Shown: positions 20,780 through 29,913, counted from the stretch's first letter. The stretch is 64,000 nucleotides of DNA from CAZMZW01 sp963802275 (GCA_963802275.1 CAWDIB010000004.1:372001-436000), one strand, 5' to 3'. Notes: generated from the sequence alone by a model not told the origin. A program made the numbers and translations.

Positions 20780-21952
20780 TCAACCAGACGAATGAATGGA
20801 ATTATTAATTTCGAAGGCCAGATCTTCATAGGCTTGTGCAACTGAATCTGGAGAATAGGTGGTGATCAATTCGGATGGATTATTCTTGCCCTTTAACTTT
20901 TTTCCCAGTACTTCTATTACCGCTTCTGCCAAGGCAGCGGAATTTCCTCTGGGAAATGTTTTCCCAAATTTATGGCGCAAGATGGGCTGACGCACCCCTG
21001 GCAAATCAGAGGCAACCACCGGGATTCCATTCATCATAGCCTCAATTTGCACCAATCCAAATGATTCCGTACTGTTCAGACTCGGCAAAACCAACAGATC
21101 CAGGTTGGGATAATAAGCCGACATTTCTTCCGGGGATAATGACCCGACAAATTTCCAAGTCCCGTTTTCAACATACTTATTGATCAGCGGAGTGAGCTGT
21201 TGAAAATAATGCTCCTCGCCAATGATTCCCTGATAGGGGCCGGCAAACCATACTTGCGCCGATGGGTATTTCCTGATAATGGCATCCAGAGAATTTAACA
21301 AAATATCAATTCCCTTCTCGGATGCGAACCTGGCCGCAATCCCAATGATCGGGCCGCGTCGTTCCGGATTGTATCGTTTCCCAAATTCTATAATCGTTGC
21401 CGCAGATGCAGGTGGCAGAATTACGGGTGGGGAAATGATACGAATCTTGTTCGCGTATCTGCGCAGATAGTTGGAATGATCGACATAGTCCTGGGTGTAT
21501 GACACAATGCTGTGTGTAAAAATGGCCGCCAGGTTATTCATCACCTGCACACCCAGGTTGGCAGCCCTGGAGATGAAGCCCGGGGGCATTTTCAGATCGC
21601 AATGGTAAGTAATAATGGTTGGCTTTTTAAACAGCCTGCCGCGAATTGCCAATCCAGCAGCATCCAGTTGCGGCAGGTGCAAGGAAATAACATCACTTTC
21701 CATAGCCAACTTTTGAGCAATAAAACCGAATTGGGGCATGACCACACCTTTACTAATGCGAAAGGCAACCGGAACACGCACCACCCGCATACCATCCATT
21801 ACTTCCTCGCGGGGTAATTGCCGCTGATATTGGGATGTCAGGACCGTTACTTGATGACCCCTCTTGACCAGGGCTTTCCCCAATCTCTCCGCATAAATGG
21901 TGAGTCCGCTCGTGTGTGGACGAAAATAAGTCAATTCAATGAGGAATCGCAT
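20780..21952 (-). CDS. GT4 family glycosyltransferase
   Basis: The 390-residue protein has the GT-B fold. Its N-terminal acceptor domain starts RFLIELTYFRPHTSGLTIYA. Its C-terminal donor domain has GIAARFASEKGI and the E-x7-E signature region (NSTESFGLVQIEAMMNGIPV). It is a retaining cytoplasmic enzyme that uses a nucleotide sugar. It lies between the SDR epimerase and the methyltransferase, so it probably builds the cytoplasmic part of the glycan that the GT-C enzymes complete outside. Sugar specificity is unknown. Confidence 0.92.
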   Translation of the reverse strand: MRFLIELTYFRPHTSGLTIYAERLGKALVKRGHQVTVLTSQYQRQLPREEVMDGMRVVRVPVAFRISKGVVMPQFGFIAQKLAMESDVISLHLPQLDAAGLAIRGRLFKKPTIITYHCDLKMPPGFISRAANLGVQVMNNLAAIFTHSIVSYTQDYVDHSNYLRRYANKIRIISPPVILPPASAATIIEFGKRYNPERRGPIIGIAARFASEKGIDILLNSLDAIIRKYPSAQVWFAGPYQGIIGEEHYFQQLTPLINKYVENGTWKFVGSLSPEEMSAYYPNLDLLVLPSLNSTESFGLVQIEAMMNGIPVVASDLPGVRQPILRHKFGKTFPRGNSAALAEAVIEVLGKKLKGKNNPSELITTYSPDSVAQAYEDLAFEINNSIHSSG

Positions 21953-21964
21953 TGATTAAATATG

Positions 21965-22996
21965 TCAACTTTCAAAGAGTTCTGGGTTTTCCATAACCCA
22001 CTCGGTAAGCAATTGAATACCTCTTTCCACATTTACGTTTGCTTTCCAACCAGTAGCCTTGTGAAATTTTGTGGTATCGGAAATATAAATTTTCTGATCC
22101 CCGGGTCTCCAATCATAAGACTTCCAAGTGATCTTTTTTTGCATAATCCTTTCCAGGATCGGCTGAAATTCGCACCAGATTGCAATAGAATTTGCAGCTC
22201 CTCCACCAAGATTAAAAACCTGGCCTTTAACATCATCAATTCTTGAAACCGCAAGGTCATAAGCATCCAATACATCCTCAATAAATAATAAATCCCTCAC
22301 CTGTTTTCCATCACCAAAAATGGAGATTGTCTTGTTGAGGATGGCTGCAATGACGAACCAAGCCACCCAGCCCTGGTCTTCAATACCAAATTGTCGCTGG
22401 CCATATATGCAGCTTTGCCGGAAAACGACTGATGGGAGTTGATAGATTCGAGCATAATCGCGGACGTATTGATCGCCGCAGCCCTTTGAGCAGCCGTATG
22501 GAGAGTGAAAATCAAGATTCCTGTTTTCATCTATCCCGTTGGGAAAATCAACAAATTCATAACGAGCATCCAATTCCCTAATTTTCAGGTCTTCCATACC
22601 ACCATAAACCTTGTTGGTGGACGCAAATATGAAAATCGGATGCCGGCCACTTTTTCGGGCAGCCTCCAGTACGTTAAAAGTGCCCAAGGCATTGACTTCA
22701 AAATCTTCGCGCGGATCTGTCACGGAATTGGTCACCGCCACCTGTGCTGCCAAGTGAACAATCACATCAACAGATCCGGCTGCGTTTTCAAGCGCTGCTG
22801 AATTGCGAATATCCTCCTGAATGAATATAAAGGAATCCTTTCCAAATGAATCCTGCAGCCATTTGAGGTTGTTAGGGGTTCCATGACGCGATAAATTATC
22901 AAGAATGACCACCTTCTCCCCACGAGAGAGTAATCGGTGGGCGTAATTGGATCCAATAAATCCAGCACCGCCAGTAATAAGAGTTGTACGGGTCAT
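21965..22996 (-). CDS. NAD-dependent epimerase/dehydratase (extended SDR), CDP-paratose 2-epimerase-like
   Basis: The Rossmann motif GGAGFIG is at residues 9-15 and the catalytic YGCSK (YxxxK) is in the middle of the protein. The DNLSRHGTPNNLKWL stretch resembles CDP-paratose/tyvelose 2-epimerases, though specificity could differ. The start is ATG at 22996, whose ATGA overlaps the flippase stop; a longer in-frame start at 23056 would run into the flippase gene. It probably supplies a modified nucleotide sugar to the glycosyltransferases downstream. Confidence 0.85.
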   Translation of the reverse strand: MTRTTLITGGAGFIGSNYAHRLLSRGEKVVILDNLSRHGTPNNLKWLQDSFGKDSFIFIQEDIRNSAALENAAGSVDVIVHLAAQVAVTNSVTDPREDFEVNALGTFNVLEAARKSGRHPIFIFASTNKVYGGMEDLKIRELDARYEFVDFPNGIDENRNLDFHSPYGCSKGCGDQYVRDYARIYQLPSVVFRQSCIYGQRQFGIEDQGWVAWFVIAAILNKTISIFGDGKQVRDLLFIEDVLDAYDLAVSRIDDVKGQVFNLGGGAANSIAIWCEFQPILERIMQKKITWKSYDWRPGDQKIYISDTTKFHKATGWKANVNVERGIQLLTEWVMENPELFES

Positions 22997-24015
22997 GCTT
23001 CTTCCTTGGAATTTCGTTTGGTCTTTATCTGGTCGATCAATTTCTGCAATGTCCATCCCTGGCGAAGTAATCCGTAACCGCCGAGGATAAAAGTAGTGAG
23101 AATTTGAATGGCGTGTAAAACCAATGCCATTCCTAAATATGCAGATTGGCTTGTGTTCTTGTCTAGAACCGCAAGAGCCGCAACCAGTGCGCCTTCAAAC
23201 ACGCCTAAACCGGCTGGGGCTGAAGGCAATGCAATCCCCATGGCCAGAACCGCCTGGGCAAAAATTGCCCACCAGAAAGGTGCTGATGGGGAAAACGTCA
23301 CAATCGCAAAGTGATACAAAAGAGCCCATAACATCCAACAAACCAATATCCAGAAAACACTTAATAAGAATTTTCCGGGTTTGGTGAGAATGCTGAAACC
23401 ATCCAAAAGGGAATCCAAGCCGGGTAAAAGATTTTTTTGAATGAATAAATACTTTGAAGCTATACGGGAAATGTATTGATGTACTTTCTTTTTATTATTC
23501 GCCATGATGACCAGCAATATTAGCGCTATCATCACAACTGCCAGCATGGCAATGGCTACAGGTTTTAAAGATTCCATCTGCAAAGCCAATGGCAAAGTTG
23601 TCAGGAACATTCCGGCGGCAATCGCCAGATCGAGCGCTCTTTCCACCACGACCGTGGAAAGGACAAATAAGGTGCCTTTGCCGGAAGATGAACCCATTAA
23701 TATTGCTTTTCCCACCTCCCCGGACCTGGGAATGATATTATTGAGCATGTAGCCAACAGATACTGCAAAAAAAGAATCAAGAAATCGGGTTTTACCCCCA
23801 ATCATCACCCTCCAAGCCATGCTGCGTGCCGCCATGGATAAAATCACAAGGGACAGAATCAAAAAAATCGTTTCCGGCCTGAAAGAAAATAACGCTTTTT
23901 TTAACTCTTCAGGATTTATGAATCTTAATAAGATATAGATAATTAATATACTGACAATAATTCCTGGAATCCACTTGATTAAATTCTTACCGGTTTTCTG
24001 TGTTTCAGTTTTCAA
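22993..24015 (-). CDS. flippase-like membrane protein (UPF0104 / lysylphosphatidylglycerol synthase TM region)
   Basis: The 340-residue protein with about eight helices has the UPF0104/AglD-like signature segments, including YMLNNIIPRSGEVGKAILM near residues 90-108 and PSAPAGLGVFEGALV near 260. Members are linked to flipping or modification of lipid carriers and to membrane glycan synthesis. Its start overlaps the lepA stop by four bases and its stop overlaps the epimerase start by four bases. That context suggests it moves or modifies a polyprenyl-linked intermediate. Confidence 0.82.
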   Translation of the reverse strand: MKTETQKTGKNLIKWIPGIIVSILIIYILLRFINPEELKKALFSFRPETIFLILSLVILSMAARSMAWRVMIGGKTRFLDSFFAVSVGYMLNNIIPRSGEVGKAILMGSSSGKGTLFVLSTVVVERALDLAIAAGMFLTTLPLALQMESLKPVAIAMLAVVMIALILLVIMANNKKKVHQYISRIASKYLFIQKNLLPGLDSLLDGFSILTKPGKFLLSVFWILVCWMLWALLYHFAIVTFSPSAPFWWAIFAQAVLAMGIALPSAPAGLGVFEGALVAALAVLDKNTSQSAYLGMALVLHAIQILTTFILGGYGLLRQGWTLQKLIDQIKTKRNSKEEA

Positions 24016-25811
24016 TCTTCCTCCAACCGCAGAATTGCCATGAATGCCTCCTGCGGGATTTCAACATTACCAATCCTTTTCATCCTCTTTTTGCCGCGTT
24101 TTTGTTTTTCAAGCAGCTTCTTTTTGCGGGTGACATCACCACCATAACATTTTGCCAGGACATCCTTACGCATTGCTTTTACGTTTGCCCTGGAAATCAC
24201 CTTGCCATCTGCACTCGCCTGAATGGCCACGTCGAATAATTGTCTTGGGATGACCTTTCTGAGTTTGGTGACCAACCGCTGACCTTTATGGTAAGCCTCG
24301 TCCTTATGTACTATTGAAGCCAGTGCGTCCACGGGTTCACCCTCGATCAAAACTTCCAATTTGACCAAATCACCCGCGCGGTAACCGTCAAATTGATAAT
24401 CCATTGAGGCATATCCCCTTGAACGAGATTTCAATTCATCAAAAAAATCAACGAGGATTTCAGAAAGTGGGATCAGGAACGATAATTGAACGCGATTTGG
24501 TGCAGGATATTCCTGTTCGACGAATACGCCCTTTCTTTTTAATGCCAATTCCATGATGGTGCCGTAATAATCGGTGGGACTGAAAATCATCAATTTCATC
24601 CAGGGTTCGTGAATTTCCTCAATCGTTGCTTCATCCGGCAATTGAACAGGTGAATCAATGAACAATTCCGAGCCATCCCGCAGTACGATCCTGTATTCCA
24701 CTGAAGGAGCCGTAATCACGATGTCCAGATCATATTCCCGCTCAAGCCGTTCCTGGATGATTTCCATATGAAATAATCCCAGGAACCCGCAGCGAAAACC
24801 GAAGTTCAATGCCTGCGATGTCTCCGGCTCATAAACCAGAGATGCATCATTCAACTGTAATTTTTCCAATGCTTCTTTGAGACTGTTGTAATCATCGCCT
24901 TCAACCGGGTAAATGCCTGAAAAGACCATGGGTTTGGGATGCTTGTATCCAGCCAACGGCAATTTGGCAGGTTGAGAGGCAACTGTGATCGTATCCCCCA
25001 CCCGGCATTCTTTGACAGTCTTTAATCCAGTGGCAATATATCCGACATCGCCCGGATCCAATTCTGAAACCACTTTCATCCCTGGAGAGAAAATACCAAC
25101 TTCGACCGGCTTAAATTCAGTCAAGTTGGACATCACGCGTAAATTATCAACCGCTTTTATTTTTCCGTTGAATACCCGCACGTAAGCAATAACGCCCTTG
25201 TAAGAATCATAGTGAGAATCAAAGATCAAGGATTGCAGGGGCAAGTTGGGATCATAACGGGGCGGAGGAACCTTTTCGACGATCTTTTCAAGAACCTGGC
25301 CCACATTGGTGCCAGATTTGGCGGAAATGCGTAGAATCGAGGATGGATCAATACCCAACAGGTTGCCAAGATCCTTGCTTACCTCATCCGGTACGGCTGA
25401 AGGGAGGTCAATCTTATTAATGACCGGCACGATCACCAAATCCGCTTCCAGCGCCAGGTAAAGATTGGCCAGTGTTTGCGCTTCAATACCCTGCGTAGCA
25501 TCCACCACCAGAATAGCACCTTCACAAGCCGCCAGTGCCCGGCTGACCTCATAATTAAAATCCACATGACCAGGGGTGTCGATGAGATTCAATTCGTAAT
25601 CATCGCCATGCAAATCGAAAAGCATGCGCACCGCTGAAGCCTTTATGGTTACCCCTTTTTCCCGTTCCAAATCCATTGAATCGAGCACCTGCTCTTTCAT
25701 ATCCCTTTCAGAAATGGTTCCGGTAAGTTGAAGCAAACGGTCCGCTAGGGTGGATTTACCATGGTCAACGTGCGCAATAATGCAAAAATTGCGGATGTGA
25801 TCGGTCTGCAT
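24012..25811 (-). CDS. lepA: elongation factor 4 (LepA GTPase)
   Basis: This ribosome-associated GTPase is about 600 residues, normal for LepA. The P-loop AHVDHGKST starts at residue 13. Switch I has EREKGVTIKASAVRM, and DTPGHVDF and NKIDLP follow. The C-terminal LepA-specific domain ends with KRMKRIGNVEIPQEAFMAIL. It is preceded by tlyA and overlaps the flippase gene by four bases, so the glycan genes are translationally coupled to it. Confidence 0.98.
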   Translation of the reverse strand: MQTDHIRNFCIIAHVDHGKSTLADRLLQLTGTISERDMKEQVLDSMDLEREKGVTIKASAVRMLFDLHGDDYELNLIDTPGHVDFNYEVSRALAACEGAILVVDATQGIEAQTLANLYLALEADLVIVPVINKIDLPSAVPDEVSKDLGNLLGIDPSSILRISAKSGTNVGQVLEKIVEKVPPPRYDPNLPLQSLIFDSHYDSYKGVIAYVRVFNGKIKAVDNLRVMSNLTEFKPVEVGIFSPGMKVVSELDPGDVGYIATGLKTVKECRVGDTITVASQPAKLPLAGYKHPKPMVFSGIYPVEGDDYNSLKEALEKLQLNDASLVYEPETSQALNFGFRCGFLGLFHMEIIQERLEREYDLDIVITAPSVEYRIVLRDGSELFIDSPVQLPDEATIEEIHEPWMKLMIFSPTDYYGTIMELALKRKGVFVEQEYPAPNRVQLSFLIPLSEILVDFFDELKSRSRGYASMDYQFDGYRAGDLVKLEVLIEGEPVDALASIVHKDEAYHKGQRLVTKLRKVIPRQLFDVAIQASADGKVISRANVKAMRKDVLAKCYGGDVTRKKKLLEKQKRGKKRMKRIGNVEIPQEAFMAILRLEED

Positions 25812-25835
25812 AACAGGAAGTTAGTATAATCTATT

Positions 25836-26660
25836 TTATATTCGGGGCAGTTCAGGCAGGTATTGCAGTCTTTGGTTTTCAGAAACCAATCTATTTATTA
25901 CCTCATCAGTAGAAATATTTCGGGGGACAAGCGGCTTCTGTATAAAAAATAAGAATTCACGATTTCCTTTTGGACCCAAAATGGGTGAGACTTCCATATC
26001 CAAAGGTTCAAGGCCTTTATCCATACAAAACAGGATCATATCTCTTAAGATCGCCTGATGAATTACCGGATCACGGATAACCCCCCTGCCCTTAGCGGCC
26101 AATTCACGGCCGGCTTCAAACTGAGGTTTGATTAATGCAATAATCTTCCCCTGTAAATCCAACCAACTACTGGCAACCGGCAGCAAAGTTTTCAAGGATA
26201 TAAATGATGCATCGATAGTGACCAGATCAATCGGTTCAGGGAGCGATGTGATGAGCCTTGCATTATTCTCTTCCATCGTTTCAACGCGGGGATCATTGCG
26301 CAATTTCCAATGGAGCAGTCCTTTGCCAACATCAATTGCATAAACCCTGCCGGCACCATGCTGCAAGAGACAGTCGGTGAATCCACCCGTGGATGAACCG
26401 ACATCGGCACAGACCTTTCCAGAAAGATCCAGCAGGTTGAAAGAATGAAGGGCTTTTTCCAACTTTTCACCTCCACGCGACACAAAGCGCGGCAAGGGAT
26501 GAATGACAATCACATCTTGCTCACTCACAAGATGTGAAGGCTTGTCCACCAACTCGCCATTTACCCGGATCTCACCAGCCATCACCATCCGCTGCGCCAG
26601 GCTGCGGCTTTCCACCAATCCTCTTTCAAAAAGTAATGAATCCAATCTTTTTTTCCGCAT
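25836..26660 (-). CDS. tlyA: TlyA family rRNA 2'-O-methyltransferase
   Basis: An N-terminal S4 RNA-binding domain (about 1-65) is followed by PRFVSRGGEKLEKAL and a FtsJ-like Rossmann domain with DVGSSTGGFTDCLLQ. In characterised TlyA proteins this architecture 2'-O-methylates cytidines of 16S and 23S rRNA. I prefer ATG at 26660, matching the family start (MRKKRLDSLL), over an in-frame TTG at 26687. It ends 24 bases before lepA and is the promoter-proximal gene of the long minus-strand unit. It is divergent from the UbiA gene. Confidence 0.93.
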   Translation of the reverse strand: MRKKRLDSLLFERGLVESRSLAQRMVMAGEIRVNGELVDKPSHLVSEQDVIVIHPLPRFVSRGGEKLEKALHSFNLLDLSGKVCADVGSSTGGFTDCLLQHGAGRVYAIDVGKGLLHWKLRNDPRVETMEENNARLITSLPEPIDLVTIDASFISLKTLLPVASSWLDLQGKIIALIKPQFEAGRELAAKGRGVIRDPVIHQAILRDMILFCMDKGLEPLDMEVSPILGPKGNREFLFFIQKPLVPRNISTDEVINRLVSENQRLQYLPELPRI

Positions 26661-26696
26661 CACAGCAATTTTCTTTTTTCCTTTCAATCATAATGA

Positions 26697-26705
26697 TATG
26701 ATAAT
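26697..26705 (+). promoter_or_regulatory. possible -10 element for a leaderless ubiA-type transcript
   Basis: TATGATAAT lies 9-17 bases before the ATG at 26714. A start site about seven bases downstream of either reading of the -10 would fall at or just before the ATG. No Shine-Dalgarno sequence is seen, which fits leaderless translation. The same AT-rich patch could also serve tlyA on the other strand. Confidence 0.35.
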
Positions 26706-26713
26706 ATCTAAAT

Positions 26714-27598
26714 ATGTTCAAACACCTACTCAAGAGCATGCGTCCGAAACAGTGGACAAAGAATGTTGCTGTTTTTGCTGCATTAATTTTTGATAGGCAA
26801 TTATTCAAAACCGATGCCGTTCTTCGCACCTTGGCTGGTTTCATCCTTTTTTGCCTGGTCTCCAGTTCAGTCTATCTATTCAATGACATCATGGACATTG
26901 AATCAGACAAGAAACATCCCGTCAAACGCAACAGACCCATTGCTGCCGGGAAATTGCCTGTTGTCACTGCCCTGGTGTTCGCTTTAGCTTTTATCATCAC
27001 CTCGCTTGGTTTGGGATTCTGGCTCTCACCAGGTTTTGGGATTCTTGCCACGGTTTATTTCCTAATTAACCTGGCTTATTCCAAATGGCTTAAACACATT
27101 GTGATCATTGATGTTTTGGTGATAGCACTTGGTTTTGTTCTAAGGGTGGCATCTGGTGTATCACTCATCAGTGTAGAGCGGTTTTCGCCCTGGTTATATG
27201 TGGTAACCACCCTGCTAGCCTTATACATCGGCTTTGGCAAAAGGCGTTCGGAGTTGACCAGCCTCAATGAAGGAGCCGGCCATCATCGCCGTGTACTGGA
27301 TGGATATACCATTACGTTCCTTGATCAACTCATCACCATAGTCTCGAGCACAACCGTTGTTGCCTTCAGTTTTTACACTTTTTCAGCTCCCAATTTACCG
27401 GCAGACCATAGCATGATGTTGACCATACCCTTCGTGCTTTATGGAATATTTCGGTATTTATACCTCATCCAGGTTCAACAAGCCGGCGGAGCACCGGAAG
27501 AGCTTCTTTTATCGGACCGCCCATTACAACTGACCATTCTTTGTTTTGGCATCCTGGTTTTGATTATTTTCTATTCCAACAGTCTTTTGGTTCCTTGA
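26714..27598 (+). CDS. UbiA-type decaprenyl-phosphate phosphoribosyltransferase-like
   Basis: The 294-residue membrane prenyltransferase-fold protein has the first Asp motif N57-D58-xx-D61-xxx-D65 and begins with MRPKQWTKN at residues 9-17, the signature of the DPPR synthase subgroup. In mycobacteria that enzyme joins phosphoribose to decaprenyl phosphate, the first step to the arabinose donor for the cell wall. A second motif region (YSKWLKHIVIIDVLVIALGF) is present. Mevalonate and isopentenyl phosphate kinase genes follow closely. Function here is inferred; prenyl transfer to an aromatic substrate is less likely. Confidence 0.8.
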   Translation: MFKHLLKSMRPKQWTKNVAVFAALIFDRQLFKTDAVLRTLAGFILFCLVSSSVYLFNDIMDIESDKKHPVKRNRPIAAGKLPVVTALVFALAFIITSLGLGFWLSPGFGILATVYFLINLAYSKWLKHIVIIDVLVIALGFVLRVASGVSLISVERFSPWLYVVTTLLALYIGFGKRRSELTSLNEGAGHHRRVLDGYTITFLDQLITIVSSTTVVAFSFYTFSAPNLPADHSMMLTIPFVLYGIFRYLYLIQVQQAGGAPEELLLSDRPLQLTILCFGILVLIIFYSNSLLVP

Positions 27599-27607
27599 GC
27601 TAACCGC

Positions 27608-28558
27608 ATGCCCGCAACCTCGGCATCAGCATCAGCGAAGAGCATCCTTTTTGGAGAACATGCAGTGGTCTATGAGCGACCAGCCATTGCCATCCCCATC
27701 CATGATCTGAGAACAAGAATTTATATCACTGCCAACCCATTGGGAAAACCGGGCATTCAATTGCTGGATGCACCAGATATTGAAATAAAGCGTTACTCTG
27801 ATCAACTGGAAGCAGATCATCCCTTCCGGATTGCCATCCGATCAGTGGAAGATTTTTTCCATCTTGATCATTTTCCTGCTTGTGAAATAAGAATCACCTC
27901 AACCATCCCGATTGCTGCCGGACTGGGATCCAGCGCTTCGACGGCTGTCGCGATGATCAGGGGATTGATCAATTTCATCGGACAAACAGTTGAGGCATCC
28001 ATCATCAACCAGCTTGCTTATAATGTTGAAAAATCCACACATGGCAATCCCTCCGGCATCGATAATACTGTCATTGCCTTTGAAAAGCCAGTTTATTTTG
28101 TTAAAGAAGGTCCTTCTGAATTTTTAAAAATCACGAATCCTTTTTATTTCATTATCGCCGATACCGGCATCAGGAGTCTAACAAAAGAGGTTGTTTCACA
28201 AGTCCGTGAAAAGTGGCAAAACAAAAAAGCTGATTATGAGTTGATTTTTGACCAGATCGGCGAAATATCTCGGCATGCCAAAGAAGCACTGAAAAGTGGG
28301 AACCAGATACTAATTGGTGATTTGATGAATCGAAATCACACGCTATTACAATCCATGGGTGTATCCTGTGATGCACTCGATCACCTGGTAAATTCCGCGA
28401 TGACTTCCGGTGCACTGGGCGCCAAATTGTGCGGCAGCGGTCAAGGAGGGAATATGATCGCACTGATCAAGGATACCTCAGAAAAAGAAAAAATCCAGGA
28501 AGCCTTGTTGGCAGCAGGAGCTGTAAGGATATTTCATGCCCAGTTAAAGGAAGGATAA
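27608..28558 (+). CDS. mvk: mevalonate kinase
   Basis: This GHMP kinase phosphorylates mevalonate with ATP. The N-terminus has SAKSILFGEHAVVY, the family's opening motif. The glycine-rich ATP loop PIAAGLGSSAS is at about residues 100-110. SGIDNTV supplies the catalytic Asp region and the C-terminal motif is KLCGSGQGGNMIAL. It lies 9 bases after the UbiA-type gene and 9 before isopentenyl phosphate kinase. The pair fits the alternative mevalonate pathway, in which phosphomevalonate is decarboxylated before the second phosphorylation. The decarboxylase is not in this window. Confidence 0.93.
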   Translation: MPATSASASAKSILFGEHAVVYERPAIAIPIHDLRTRIYITANPLGKPGIQLLDAPDIEIKRYSDQLEADHPFRIAIRSVEDFFHLDHFPACEIRITSTIPIAAGLGSSASTAVAMIRGLINFIGQTVEASIINQLAYNVEKSTHGNPSGIDNTVIAFEKPVYFVKEGPSEFLKITNPFYFIIADTGIRSLTKEVVSQVREKWQNKKADYELIFDQIGEISRHAKEALKSGNQILIGDLMNRNHTLLQSMGVSCDALDHLVNSAMTSGALGAKLCGSGQGGNMIALIKDTSEKEKIQEALLAAGAVRIFHAQLKEG

Positions 28559-28567
28559 AATTCCAGA

Positions 28568-29359
28568 ATGTTGATTTTTTTGAAACTTGGTGGTTCATTA
28601 ATCACGGACAAAGACCAAGCCCACACTGCCCGTCTGGATGTTATGCATCAGTTGGCTGATGAAATCAAGAAATCCATCGAGAATAATCCGGAACTGTCAC
28701 TTCTATTGGCTCATGGGTCCGGCTCATTCGGTCATGTGCCAGCCCAGAAATATGGCACAAGAAACGGGGTAACCACTGCTGAAGAGTGGCTGGGATTCCT
28801 CGAAGTATGGAGGGAAGCACACGGGCTGCATCAAATTCTAATGGAAATCTTTTCCGAACACAATCTGCCGGTGATCTCCTTTCCACCATCAGCGATGGTC
28901 ACAGCCAAAAATAAAACCATTGAGAAATGGGATATTGGTCCCATTCAATCCGCCTTGTCTGCCGACTTAATTCCCGTTGTATTTGGAGATGTGGTCTTTG
29001 ACCTGGAGATTGGGGCGACCATTTTTTCAACTGAAGAACTTTTCTTACCATTGGCTGACCATTTACAACCGCAAAAGATACTTATTGCGGGTATTGAAGA
29101 AGGCGTTTGGCAGGATTATCCAAGCTGCCAGCAATTGGTGAAGGAAATCACACACGATTCTGATATTTTAAAAACCAGGCAAGTAGGACCTTCCCGTTCC
29201 ATTGATGTCACTGGCGGAATGCTCGAAAAAGTAAACCTGATGAGGCAATTTACTTCAAAGCACAAGCAGATGACGGCAAGTATTTTTTCGGGATTGATTC
29301 CACACAACCTGGTCAGATGTATCACAGGGGAAGAGTTGGGCACAACCATCAGATATTAG
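28568..29359 (+). CDS. ipk: isopentenyl phosphate kinase
   Basis: This amino-acid-kinase-fold enzyme makes isopentenyl diphosphate from isopentenyl phosphate. It starts with LKLGGSLITDK (K6, G8, G9), and the IPK-specific histidine H56 lies in GSGSFGH; in archaeal IPK the equivalent His contacts the phosphate. The ATP-side segment SRSIDVTGGMLEK is near residue 212. An AAGGAAGG run precedes the start. Isoprenoid made here would feed polyprenyl carriers, which suits the neighbouring UbiA-type gene. Confidence 0.93.
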   Translation: MLIFLKLGGSLITDKDQAHTARLDVMHQLADEIKKSIENNPELSLLLAHGSGSFGHVPAQKYGTRNGVTTAEEWLGFLEVWREAHGLHQILMEIFSEHNLPVISFPPSAMVTAKNKTIEKWDIGPIQSALSADLIPVVFGDVVFDLEIGATIFSTEELFLPLADHLQPQKILIAGIEEGVWQDYPSCQQLVKEITHDSDILKTRQVGPSRSIDVTGGMLEKVNLMRQFTSKHKQMTASIFSGLIPHNLVRCITGEELGTTIRY

Positions 29360-29360
29360 A

Positions 29361-29385
29361 GCTATTTAAGATAAAATAGCCTTTT
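29361..29385 (+). terminator. weak hairpin after ipk
   Basis: GCTATTT pairs with AAATAGC across a six-base loop and is followed by CTTTTC. It lies between ipk and greA. It could be a weak terminator or attenuator. Confidence 0.35.
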
Positions 29386-29400
29386 CAAATTGAGTGAATT

Positions 29401-29868
29401 ATGACAGGTGAAACCTATTTAACCTCTATCGGAGCAAATAAATTCCGCGAAGAACTGGAAAGACTAAAAGGTCCTGTCCGGGAAGCATTATCAGCCAGAC
29501 TCCGGGCTGCCATCCAGCAGGGTGATCTTTCTGAAAATGCCGATTACACAACTGCCAAAGAAGAACAGGCATTTGTAGAAGGGCGCATCCTGGAACTTGA
29601 AATGATACTAAAGGATGTCATTATCATTGACGACTTAGCTCGTGATAATGAAGTAGTCCATATTGGGTCAAAAGTGACCTTGCAAGAAAAAGGGGGCGAA
29701 CTAGAAACTTATGTATTAGTAGGGCCGCAAGAGGCAAATCCACTGAATGGCATGATATCTTACGAATCTCCAATCGGACAGGCACTTTTGAATAATCGCA
29801 AAGGTGAAAAAATAAAAATCAGCACTCCCCAAGGTGAAGTGGAATTATTGATCATCACCATCGAATAA
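29401..29868 (+). CDS. greA: transcription elongation factor GreA
   Basis: The 155-residue protein rescues backtracked RNA polymerase by stimulating transcript cleavage. The N-terminal coiled coil carries the acidic tip in the segment GDLSENADYTTAKEEQ. The C-terminal domain (GSKVTLQEKGG, SPIGQALLNNRKGEKI) follows the normal GreA pattern. A strong terminator follows directly after the stop. Confidence 0.97.
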   Translation: MTGETYLTSIGANKFREELERLKGPVREALSARLRAAIQQGDLSENADYTTAKEEQAFVEGRILELEMILKDVIIIDDLARDNEVVHIGSKVTLQEKGGELETYVLVGPQEANPLNGMISYESPIGQALLNNRKGEKIKISTPQGEVELLIITIE

Positions 29869-29870
29869 AA

Positions 29871-29897
29871 AAAACAGCCCAGTCGGGCTGTTTTTTT
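29871..29897 (+). terminator. intrinsic bidirectional terminator after greA
   Basis: AAAACAGCCC pairs perfectly with GGGCTGTTTT over a four-base loop (AGTC) and ends in seven T. The A run on the left lets it also terminate the convergent minus-strand gene. Confidence 0.9.
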
Positions 29898-29913
29898 GTC
29901 TGTTTTTGAAAGC

